From: Lunularia cruciata
Taxonomy: Eukaryota; Streptophyta; Marchantiopsida; Lunulariales; Lunulariaceae
Assembly: GCA_948567375.1 (NCBI GenBank)
Contig: OX419761.1
Span: forward strand, 5,644,501-5,708,500
DNA length: 64,000 bases
Reading direction: 5' to 3'
A program made the position numbers and the translations under genes. Each line of letters begins with the position of its first letter. Positions within the stretch are counted from its first letter, which is position 1. Below, one piece after another: positions 31,613 to 43,299 of this stretch. The notes beneath the pieces were generated by a model, which had not been told where the DNA came from, searched no databases, and was given only the letters and a program-made list of their open reading frames with translations.

Positions 31613-32924
31613 TCACATGTGATTAATTGAGCGGATAGTACACACCAAACAGTACGGACTTGAATTTCTGTAGGGACACCACTCGACAAACTCAGAATAA
31701 AACTATACTCGCAATAGTGTACTGTCTTTATTCATGATCAAAGCGCGGAATAGTATGAACCATATCTGCAAAGCCTCACACGTTGTCCACGCATGACTTT
31801 GTTCATGGATCATATATGTTCTTACGATTTCATTTATCTTAATGTGATCAAGAAGTTTACTCGTAGCTGGGACTGAAGCAGATGGTTTTTTGACTTCTTC
31901 GTGATTTCTTTGACTGCAGTCAGATCAAGTACCTTCCTTCAGACGAGATCGCGGAGTTTGATGCTTCTAAACCAGATCTCGCAGTTGGGTGACTGTAAGT
32001 ATCTCCATTTCATATACTCGGTTTGATCTACGTTCCGTGCCGTTCGATACTAGAAAGTGATGAAGTTTGATCCAAAAAAATGGATTGTAATTATCTCATT
32101 ACCAAGCCTCCGAACCAGTCATAACTATTAATATACTCAATCATGATTCCCATATATTAGATAATTTTCTATACCAACTATTATTCTTCAAGAAACTAGA
32201 AAATATGTACATTTCAACTATATTAAGAGTGATGCGCCTTCTACGTAACTTGACTTGCACTGTAATCCAGAAACATTCACTCCACAGATCTAGACACATC
32301 TATCCCGTTCTTCACGTTTATTAGACCTTAATAATTTAGACGAATGACAGGATCGATCTTTACAAGGAATTTCTCATGTATGCAATCTTGATGCAAATAT
32401 GGTGATCGTCAGGAATGCTCGTTGAGCAAGAATATAGTTACGTGTAACTGTATGCTGACATGCTACAGAACCTACTTTCAATGTCGCAAAACTCGACATT
32501 AGTTCCGGAGCAGGATTGAATTGAGACACACGTCTCAATTGGATTGAGATTCATCCAGATCTGTTTGAACTAATCTCATAAGCAGTTCGTTGGAAGCGCG
32601 ATCACTGAATCCTGAAATATTTTATATGTTTAAGCAAATCAAATGAAACTGTTTGTTTGAACTCTGAATCCATCCATGTATTATAATCTATATTATGATT
32701 GTCCGGTCGATTTGTAATTTGTAAACTGTCTGTCTGGCAGCTTCAGGTGCGACTCATTCGAACAAGCGTGAGGTTCATGAGCACAGGATAGTGATTAGGA
32801 TCCTCGTTTGAGCAGAGGCAGAGCTCCAAGATCCAGACACTTTCACGTCAAGGCCAACCTCAACTTAGCGGTAACAGCTTTAAATTACTCATTGCCTCGC
32901 AACTTATTATTTTGCACCGATTTT

Positions 32925-33357
32925 GACATGGTGGCCACGGGATAATGACGAGTGGTAATGGCATGAGATAAACGGCAGAGTAGAAACTCTTTTAACAGGT
33001 GATGTCGTGTGCGTGTACTGGAGGTGGAGATAAGTTGCGATAGTTTTCCGATCTCTGAGTAGTGAGTCCTCACACACTATTGCATGTCCGCGCGCATGGA
33101 TAGAACCCAAATCATGCGGTTCACTAGGATTGAACTTCTTGCCAGTAATTGACATGGCCACAGGGTTATGGCAAGTGGTAATGGCAGATACTCCTTCTTT
33201 GACAGGTGACGTCTTCTACTTGTACTGAAAGTGGAGATAAGTCGAGAAAGTTTTCCAATCTCTGAGTAGCGAGTATCAGCACTCGATTGCATGTCTGCGC
33301 GCATGAGGAGCAGTTAAATCATGCAGTTCATTAGGATTGGACCTCTTGCCAGTAATT
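32925..33357. repeat. Tandem duplication of about 0.2 kb (226 + 207 bp)
   Basis: Copy 1 (32925-33150) and copy 2 (33151-33357) share GACATGG, AGTGGTAATGGCA, ACAGGTGA.GTC, GTGGAGATAAGT, TCTCTGAGTAG.GAGT, TTGCATGTC.GCGCGCATG and the end CTTGCCAGTAATT. Several indels separate them, so it is not recent. Confidence 0.88.
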
Positions 33358-33359
33358 AG

Positions 33360-36000
33360 TGGCAAAAGCATTTGGTTCCGGAAGTAGGGCGTCTGAAGAC
33401 GATTGCAGTAAAAGCTTCACATCAGCAAGAGGAATGCGTCCCGAATTTCCTGCAGACTGGTATGCAAGCTGGAGCACGTTTTGAAACCCTAATTTACCAA
33501 ACTCGACTTTCAAACATAACGCGGAGTCGTTGACAAGTCACACTTTCTCGGCTGTGGGCTATGTCGGAGCATTGATGAAGTTTTACTTTACGAACGATTC
33601 ATCGGTGTTTCAAATTGCCACATGGCCATTTGTTGCAGAATTGTCAGAGTCAGTGCTAAAGATATAGACATAAGAGTCTGGCTCATTTAGGTGTCACTTG
33701 CACATACGTGTTGCTACCAGGAATGAACGGGAATAAAATCTCTGGGTATGAGCAGGTACATTTCAAGACCTATTTCTCTACGTTTAATCTAAGCAATTAA
33801 AGTGTTAAACTTAACACGCAGGACTCATCCTTGAGGCTAGAATGAAGAGTGGACTTGTCAGAGAGCGCACGTAAATTAACATCCAGACGTGATATTGCTA
33901 CTGTCTTTTTTATTTTGTTGACCTAATTAAGTCACATTTACTCCAAGGTCTGTTTCTCTGCACTCCTTTACAGAAATCACGGAACCTTCCTGCAACTGCG
34001 TTTGTTTTTCAAGCTCGGTTGGACGAAGAAATTGTCATTGACTTCGTTTGTCTTTTAGTTGAGAGGGCATGCGTTCCGGTGCTAGACTATCCAGCAAGGT
34101 TCTTAGAATTTAATGAGACAAAGATTAAGCTTCAGACGCATATGTCATAATAAAGTCGGCACGAGAAGGCCTAGTAGGATTGCCGGCCGATCCATGAGCA
34201 CGAGAATTATACACAGCTCTCAAAGTTGAAATTGATCTGCAGAAAATATCTGGAACCAGACTGGATCTCGAAGCCAATCATTTCCTTCTTGTTCACCAAC
34301 TTCTTCTGCTTCTTGAGATGACAATATATGATTCTTACGTCTTTACTGGAACTTTCATATCTTTGAGGCTGTTATTGCGCTATTTCCAAGTCAGGATTCG
34401 GGTCGGCAGCCATTAATTTACAGATTTTCAATTCCGTAGCTCAAAGAGTAGATATTATCAATACATATAGCGCTAAACATAAATATAATGGACACTGTCA
34501 GTACAGTGTCATGGAAGTCCAATCAAGAATGTTCCATAGTTTATTAGTGGGACGGTGCAGTCTACTCGGATCATGAATGTGTGATTGAATAAGTCAGCAT
34601 GTACAAGGACTGACACGAGGTAAGATCTGGCTATCTTACAGTCGAGATGATCATTTATTTTCCGGGAGTAACAATCAAAGAAGTATAATTTAATCGATTC
34701 TTCTAAGCAAGTGGCGATGATGGATCGAAATTATGTTACTCTCTCTTATCCAGGACAAGCAGCAATTGTGGTCAACGAGATATGCAGGCTCAATCAACCC
34801 TCAAAAGCATATACCTGATCGAGAGCACTTCACCAAATGTTTTAGAATATCTGAATTCCAAACCTCATTTCATATCCATAGTCGTCTTGTCACGTCCCAG
34901 TCCCAGTACATGCATATGCATCGATGCATCAAACTTGGTATAACTTCGTTTGAGCAATGTCAGTCGGCCTTCAACTTCTGAGTGAGATTTGCAATTGAAT
35001 ATTCTGCTTACACTTGTTGGCGCGCTCAAAATTAGCATCACCACTACTCGTCGAATTAATCTTCCAACGAGCGATACTGAAAGTGTATGAAAGTCAGCTC
35101 GACTTCAACTTAACATTCAGCGGCATGCATCCAGAAGCTTGAGGCCTGTCGTAGAATTCCTCTGTGTCTATACTGCGCAAGTTGAGTTGAAATAAATTTA
35201 GCCCGCTTGACCAGACATGTCGACTTTCAGAGACATTCTGCTTATTTGTTAACGAGGAGGTGTTCTGCACCCTTCGGTGGAGGCGAAGTAAAATGCGCAC
35301 CCCTTCAACTACAGTGATGCAATGCTGTTGATGAGTTGTGGCGAGGTCTTACCCAAGTGTACGAATGTTGGACCTGGTTGGTACAGAGTCAATTTACCAG
35401 CGAATTCATTGTTCTTGCCTGCTTGGCCATGCCAACGCATGCTCTTTTTTCCTTCTAATTTTTGTATACAAGATATTGCATACGCTGAATGAACAAATCC
35501 TGACTGTGTCCAACGCAATGGGCCAGCAGCTGTCACCAGTGGCACACTCAGTCGAGTCAGCACCCCTTGATCCAGATTCAGGTGTGATCTAATAAGGTAG
35601 TTCACGAACTAATGCAGATTCGGGTATCGATTCTTATAATTACTTAATTCTAGTTTTCTCATTTGTATCGAGATACTTAACTAGAAGAATGCCAGTACTC
35701 AGATATCTTTGATGCTACATTCGTTTCAGAATAGTGGACAACTTTTACCGTGTACTCAAGCTACAATGAGTACACACTGTATAAATGATGAAGATGATGT
35801 TATTCATGCACAAGAAGAGTACGAAGGCAGGGGTCAAACCACGAAGTTCCCGGCGAGGTTATTCATAAATTTTGGGAGTTTTGGATTCAAGAGAGCGATC
35901 TATTTGCTGACCACAAGAACTGATACAGCATATGAACTTGTGCCTCGGTGTTACGCTATATGTCCCGTAACAGTAACCGCCTACATGCTTCTGTGATTTT
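33360..36000. other. About 2.6 kb with no supportable gene
   Basis: Short frames only. A small palindrome GACACTGT-CAGT-ACAGTGTC occurs at 34492-34511. No gene family is recognisable. Confidence 0.35.
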
Positions 36001-36016
36001 GATTTCGGATCATCAG

Positions 36017-36105
36017 CTAGTTAAGTTAAAGGCACATAAGCATTAAGTTAAATGCACATAAACATAATGTAAGCATAAGTTATGTTAAATGCACATAAGC
36101 AACAT
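36017..36105. repeat. Short tandem repeat around GTTAAATGCACATAAGCAT
   Basis: Three to four imperfect copies of AAGTTAAA.GCACATAA.CAT follow one another. A local slippage array. Confidence 0.85.
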
Positions 36106-36274
36106 CACTCGAGCAGCATCATGCACCGACTGATTTATCACGGGCAACTTCACAATCCAGATAGTAAGTAATATACTTTTGTTTGAAATGCAATGAAAAA
36201 TGACTCTTTACACATGATCCTGACTTTAGATCAAGGAGGATGCACACTGATGCAGGATGCGAAGCAACTTCTGC

Positions 36275-36660
36275 TATTCCTGTGTCCTGTGTCCTGTGTG
36301 CAATGTATCTTATGAATGCTGTCTAAGTAGATATACATCGTGGATAGGACATCATGAGATACAAAAAAAAAATACATCGATTAGAGTCCTTCTTGTGTCT
36401 TGTGTGCAATGTATCTTATGAATGATGTCTTACTACATAATAGATAATGGATCATGGATATGCCGTGAGATAGGAATTACATCATTCGAAAATGTACGCT
36501 GTATGAGGTTGACAAGGAAAAGTTAAAGTTAAAGATTGGGGGTGTTAAGAGAAGGGCGATTAGCGCCATTCCTGTGTCCCGTGTGCAACTGTATACAATA
36601 TGTATATTATTGTCTTCGTAGATCATGCATCGTCGTGCTGATAAAGTTAAGGAAAGAAGG
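36275..36660. repeat. Degenerate tandem repeat, about 106 bp and longer spacing, three copies
   Basis: TGTGTGCAATGTATCTTATGAATG occurs near 36295 and 36401, and a third weaker copy with TGTGTCCCGTGTGCAACTGTAT lies near 36572. Each is followed by TGTCT..GTAGAT or similar and an ATCATG word. No coding sense. Confidence 0.75.
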
Positions 36661-36719
36661 CAGAAATTAATCATCGACATGAATTCAAGACTGACCATTT
36701 GTGAGGTTGCCAGCAATCA

Positions 36720-39700
36720 GTGTGATATTGAATTTTTTTCTGATCTCTTCGTGATTATAGTATACACAAAGCACAGCTAAAGCGACCACTGTCTAAAACT
36801 TAAAACGTGGCAAATGCATTCGGATTTGTGCGAACATGTACTGTTTTCCCAAAACTAGGTGAGCTACACTTGAACCCTTGAACCAAATTTGTTCTAATGG
36901 CCCTGATACTTCCCATTATCATAGCAGCAAACTGTGTGCTACGTCCGACTATCTTGTTCCAAGAAGATCTAGAGGGAGTCACATCGATGACGACGAAGTC
37001 ATCCGAGTCAAAGTCTAGACTATTTGCTTTTCGTCCACTAACCGTTCAGCGAAAACGATCGCATAATTATCGCACCGTCAAGTAGTTTGGCTTGGTATAT
37101 ACCATAAGGATTTGTTTTCTTTTACAATGTTTTCTGTCATCTTGGGACTTGGCATTGACGTGATTCAACCTTGGAGGACCGTACATTGGGTGCCATGCAA
37201 GCTCACAATCACCGTATTTCAAAGCACTTATTTTCGCTATTGTCCATATAGAGGAAGTCAATTTGTCCAAAAGCCCACAACTTGAAGGTGACCCGAAAGA
37301 ATGTTTTCGAAACTCTCTACTAGATAGTGGCGAAGCATCACCATTTATGTACTGGACTATGTAGAAGACCCTGGACGGCTGTGGAGTCCGGAAGGCTGTG
37401 GACAATCAAAAGCAGACATTTCACCTGCACCTGTTAGGCTAGGAGATCTAGAAGGCAACTCGCAAAAAACCACCTAAAAGTTAAAAAGTCGACGGTGGTA
37501 AAAGACAGGATGTTCACTCAAAACCAGCCCGACAGCGAGTACGCAAGGTATTAACCAATACCAGTGCCACACAAAAAAGGCACACATTCATCATGTTGCC
37601 CAAGAGAGAACATAGAACACTTTTGAACTTTTGGGATGCTTTTACAAGTATTGTCGAGTTGTTGAGAATTCGAAGATGCTGGTGCTCTTTTGCTTTTCTA
37701 TAGTTATTGCTAGTTCAATTCTTTTAATTAACTAATTAACTGCTTTCATAGTTCTCAGTGAGATTAATACGCAGTCTCAGACTTGCAGAATCGCGTGCAT
37801 ATCCATGTCCCCAGCTCTTTTGTTCGTAGCTGATCAAGACTGGGAGGACATGCTGAAGTTCGTCCACTTATTTGGAATATTGCCCAACAAGATCTATCTG
37901 GAATATTGGCCAAAAAGAAACTTGAATTCACTTGAGGGTTCCAGATTGACAGAAGAACAAACCGAAAAAGTCTTAGAGTGGCAGTTCGATACAAACACCT
38001 TGACAGTGTACGTATACGCACATTAGGTTTCACTTCATCAGGAAAAGGAAAACAATCTGACTAAATCCTGACCACCAAGGTTTGATACTCACTTGAATAA
38101 ATTTCAGGAGCGATAGCTATTTAGAATTCAAAAGTTGTAACAGATACTTAGTTTAGTGAAGGAACGAGTGACGAAGACTGCACTATGACTTCGAATTTCA
38201 CGCTGGACTGGAGTGTACGGTGGCATAAGCAGTAGCAAGTTGTCAAGAGTATTTTCACAGCGCGAAATTTTCACTAATTAATACACTATAAGGTGGTGGT
38301 TAGGAAACCTAATTATAATCTCGAATACTGAAAACTATACATAGTACAAATCTTATTTAAAGAAACGAAAGAACCTCAATGGTCGACTGTACACATATGT
38401 ACAGTTTATATCTAGTGACCACTTACTGATCACATCTCTACACAGTTAAGTCGACTAATAATGTTGGCATGATTTCTATATCCTAAGAACGTCTCACCAT
38501 CTAGGCACCCTGAAGTTGTGATAGGCATGGCAGAGTGCGTTCTGATGCAAGCGTTGCTCGTTGTGGACGGTTAAACATTGGCTTCCACCTTGCCACGTGT
38601 GCATACTCCTTCAGTGGGCCTCGAGAATATATAACTGTCTAGCTACTTGGTGGTGGACAGATTTTATCAATAGAGAAGATGGATATTTTGAACTCGCTGA
38701 TTGCGATCCGATTCGATACCAGATTGCTTGGACATAAACACACGCAAATCTGAAAAGTTGGAAAAGATCACGGCCTTCAAATCAAGGCTGAAATTAGTAG
38801 CTTAGAGAAACTCTAGGATTGATGTAGAGACAGTTACATGAAGCTAAAAGCTAAAATTGATTAAGTGTGTTGGATGCTCAGTTGTCGAAGTTACCTTTAC
38901 TAGGAGCTGCGAATTGATTGCCGACGCAACTGCTATTGCCGCAGTCGCTGTAAGATCAGCTGATAAGGGATAGTTGAAAAGTTCTTGGTTCAACCTCTAG
39001 ATCTTCTGATTTGCTCGACATGCCGATCAAATTTTTACTTATTATCCAACGAGTGTGAGGCTTTGTTATCAACTTTACTAAGCAATTGTAAGTCGAGATC
39101 GAGAGAGTGCCGTAACTTCTAGGAGCTGATGGGAGATCATTAAAATTATCACAAGTGCAGATACCTTGCCGTTTGATATAGGTTAAAGGAAGTCCAGTGG
39201 CCAGTTACCATTTCGAGAACATCAACTGCTGTGGTACTCCTGTAGATTTGAACCTTGAAGTAAAATTTACCAAACGGTCATTGTCTACGATGAAAAGAGA
39301 TAAAAGAGATCCAATCTCTAAGCTACAATGTAAAGCTAAATTGACAGTAGTTTCTTTGCGGGGGTACGTAGTCCGCTCGGTAGAATACTAATGTATCAAT
39401 TAAGATTCTTTTTTCTTGCACCCTTGGATTAACACTACAACGCTCCACGACTCTGAAGCTTTGAATTTCGATAGTGCTCCCCATCATTTCGGAACTCCCT
39501 TAGGTTATCGATGTCCATCTACAATCAATCTTATTTTCTTGTGATTTCCACAATGAAACATGTCGATGAGCAACATGTCGAGTTCGATGGAAATTCGACA
39601 GTAAGGTGTGTACTTGAGAGTTATACTACAATCTGGTCTTGTACTCCTTCAAATCACATGTACAAATTATCAGATTCTCTCAACAATGTATAATCACAAG

Positions 39701-40120
39701 AACGCATCTACCCGAAGTATAACATGGTACGCTAGCCTGGATAAATACAAATAATGTCTTGATGCCGCAGCTGGCCCATCGTATGCCGCTCGTGGACTAT
39801 TCTCTCTAATTATTAAAAAAGGTGATAACGTTAGTCACGTACTTTCATTCAGAACTCATGATCATGGGCCCACTCTGACAAGCACGCTAAATTCAGAGCC
39901 ATACTTCTGGAGACAATATCATTCTGGAAAAGGAAGAGTGCGCGTGTCACCTGTTCCAAACTCCTGAAGAGTTAGAGGGAGATCCAAAGAAGAGAGGAGG
40001 GTGTTTGGTACTGAAGACTTTGCAAGACTTGGTGAAATTCGACAAACATGTACGATGGGAAATATCTCTGCCTAGAGGCAGACATAAATGCAGAAAACAT
40101 GCGACGCGAGATTGATCCCT
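36720..40120. other. About 3.4 kb with no supportable gene
   Basis: Scattered frames of 60-112 codons on both strands have no recognisable domain, and no splice-consistent joining was found. Confidence 0.35.
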
Positions 40121-40126
40121 TTCACT

Positions 40127-40235
40127 GAAAAGGTAGAGGTGACCGCGTAGGAAAAACGAAGGATGGGAAGACCCCATCGAGCCGTACAAGGGAGAGACAA
40201 AGAAGGTAACTGAAAATAGAACATTTCAAACTTAG
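40127..40235 (+). repeat. Dispersed repeat motif, copy 1
   Basis: GAGGTGACCGCGTAGGAAAA followed by ACGAAGGAT (about 40136-40164), then AAGGTAACTGAAAATAG near 40204. It matches copies at 49067 and 62558, all on the plus strand. Family unknown. Confidence 0.75.
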
Positions 40236-41737
40236 TGAATGACCTCACTCTGACCTAAGCTGAATGTAAAAGTAGCCACAGTCGAAGGAGATATATGCGT
40301 ACGTACACATAGGTTAAGAAAGGTTTCGCTTTCAATTCGTTCCAATTCGTTTCGTGTTCTAGACCCTAGCCTAGAAAGACCTCTTTTGGCATCTTAAGAT
40401 CACTGAATATAATCCAATAACTAACGAAGATCGCTGAAGATCTCCAATTTGAAAGTTCATGACGAGTGGGGTATGAATATGAATTCGAGCGCACTTAGTT
40501 CCCTACAATTTTCAAACAGTAAAATGACAAACTCCAACTGCTTCAATTAAAAGGTCAATATATTCGATGAGTACGTAAGCTCCATTGAGCGGTCTATTGC
40601 TCCCGGACCACCTGATCTTCACTGGCATCGTGTCGATTACAAAAGGTTCATAACCAAGCTGTGTTTCGATGCCTTAACTATAATGTTCTGCAAGTTTCTA
40701 CTTGGGTTGGAGCTGTTCTTTTGAAGGAGTCGATTCGCTTTTAATCACAGGCTTCTCTCCCTTAGTTTTAATTTCAGAGTGATCAAGGAAAACGGATTTG
40801 ACTGTAGATGTACGTTGGGATATACGTTTCCCATGGCCAGCGAAAGGCGGGGCACATGTAACTGATTTACTCAGGTCCATGTAACTTCTCTGGAATGTTT
40901 GGAATGCCTCCGACGGGAGCGAAGTTCAAAAACTGTGCTTTTCAAGATTAGATTTCTGACAGCCGTTTGGAGTAAGACTTGCTGGCACAAATAGGAGTAA
41001 AGAATACAATAAAGCGATACGAATCGGCCGATGTCGGACTGAATCCTACCTGAGTAGAAACATACGATCAGCAATGGACTATGGCTTTTGACTTTTGAAG
41101 ATGGTTGCAATTGTCGTTAGGTTGAGTGACTCTTACGACGTCATTCAGTTGTTCGAATTTTGTGAATGAGTCCTTCAACATCATCACTTTGCTGTTGATA
41201 GGTGCACTGAACATACCATACTACTGTCTGGGTCTTGGTGACAAAATTGTCACGAGATTCTATAGATTGTCAACAGAGGAGACTTTGTATGTTTGCTTTT
41301 CAGGTGAAGATCTAGAGGTCCCATGTCCCGGACCTATTGAATTTTCTTGTTTGTCAGTATTTTAAAATCGCCGGTATCAAGGAGATCCAGAGCACTATCA
41401 ATTGTCTGTCAAAACAACCAAATGTACGTGCTTTTACCCGTACCTGTAGACGAATAATACGGAAAAGACAACTTCACCCAGTTAATCCCGGTCAGCGAAG
41501 TCAGGACTCCTTCACGAGGAAGTTAGTAATTTTGACAGGTCCCTGACACTTGGGAAGGAGGTTGATCTGCAGTGGAAGGGCGAATCTGATACTCCATTCT
41601 AAGTTCACGTCATGCAATCAATCATTCGATTGAGGAGACGAGCTTCTGTTCAAACCCTGAGTCTTAGATCATTGAGCTACAATCTCGCGACCAAGTTGAA
41701 TTCGAGTTTGACATTGTCGCAGCAGTAAGCTTGTGAA

Positions 41738-43283
41738 ATGTCCTCTGCATCTCCTGCATACTTCCAGCAGTTGAGAATGATTCGGGGAGACGGACAGAGC
41801 AGTTATCATGCTAGATGTTCCCAGTTTGAAGGAGATGCATTGAGCAAAGTTCAGCTAATTGTTTTTGAAGGGATAAAGTACATGAGTCTTCCGGATCCTG
41901 GGCAAATAGTGAGGATTGCAGACTTGGGTTGCTGGTTTGGCCCTAACGTCAGAAGGAACGTGGAAGCCGTCATTGAGAAGGTGCAGGCCAGATACAGTAG
42001 CGAATCAGAGTTGACTGACTTTGAACCGGAATTCCAAGTTTTCTTCCAAGACTTACGTTCAGAGGATTTCAACAAGCTGATCAAGCTTCTGTTTTCACGA
42101 CCTCACTCTAACGGGGAGAAGAGAACGAAGTACATGTCGGCAGTTGTTCCCGGTTCCTGTTACGATCGCCTCTTCCCGAGTTCGACAATCAACATCGCTA
42201 TGTCATCTTTTGCGCTTCACTGGCTCTCTGAGGTATTTCTGCATATCAGTGTCATCGAACTTGTTAGTATAATCGATCTTTGAGAAGTGATAGGAGCTTG
42301 TTAGGAAATCCGAACTGGATAGGCTCGATGAAACCCTATAAGCAAGGTTTGATGCATTCTAGGTTCTCAAGTCTCATTCTGCCCTGCAAATTAGCTATGG
42401 TAAGCCTGCGTCGAATTCAGAATTTTAGGATCGATCGGTAATCCCAACAGTCTTCGGGACATCCCCAGTATTTGAAATTTCCAGCTTGCAGTTTCTCTGA
42501 CCGTTCACGTCGGTAGATGTGCAGATTCCGGCTGCAGTCATAGACAGGATGTCCCCAGCATACAACGGTGGGCACACTGAGCTTCATCGGTCAACATTGG
42601 CCACAGTGGACGCTTACGCAGAGCAATCAGACAAAGACTTGGAAATCTTTCTTGCTGCTAGGGCAGCCGAAATTGTACCTGGCGGACTTCTTCTCCTGAT
42701 AATGGGAACTCGTGAAAATTATTTTCCATACCGGTTAGATTTTACAGAAGATATGCAGGAAGATGTTTGGGATGACCTGGTTTCTGAGGTACGAAGCATC
42801 ATGATCAGCTCACTTGTGCTATTACTACGTTTACGGTGCTTTATATTTAAGAGCTCTAGTCTAAAATACTTCACCTGGAACTTGAAATTTTATGGACAGG
42901 GTTCGATCAGTGAAGAAACGAGGGATTCTTACAACACTCCAATCTATTTTCGCACTTTGACCGAAGTGAACAAGCAACTGGAGAGATACAGCTCTATGTT
43001 TGCGATTCGGAGACAACATGTGATGACAGATGTTCTCTCTGAACTAATATCTGATGTCTCCAATATTAGGGAGAGAGCCGGAATCAGAGCAGCCACATCT
43101 TGGAGTTTAGACAGCAAATTTTTTGAGGCCTATGTAGGAGAAAATGTAACCAAACGTTTCTATCAGAGGTACGAGCAGGCCCTTTCTGAAGCTTCGATTG
43201 AAATGGGATCAAAGTATGAGCAAGACAGAGGCGGCACGCGTGCATCCTTTTCACTCCTAGTACTTGTTTTGCAGAGAATATAG
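41738..43283 (+). CDS. SABATH-family methyltransferase paralogue, 3 exons, 380 aa, altered SAM motif
   Basis: Exons are 41738-42232, 42525-42788 and 42900-43283 (stop TAG included), with GT-AG borders and phase-0 introns, giving 165, 88 and 127 residues. Exon 2 is exactly 264 bp, as in the paralogue at 20.6-22.6 kb, and the intron sites agree, so the two share an ancestor. Conserved blocks are SPAYFQQLRMIRGDG near the start, FEPEFQVFFQDL (about 95-106), VPGSCYDRLFP (about 137-147), SSFALHWLSE (156-165) and IPAAVIDRMSPAYNGGH opening exon 2. The SAM loop reads ADLGCWFGPN (61-70), so the two serines of the usual C-S-S-G are Trp and Phe. That may weaken cofactor binding or mark a new role. No stops or shifts are seen. 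Substrate is unknown. Confidence 0.87.
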
Positions 43284-43299
43284 ATGCTAAAAGGGCTAG

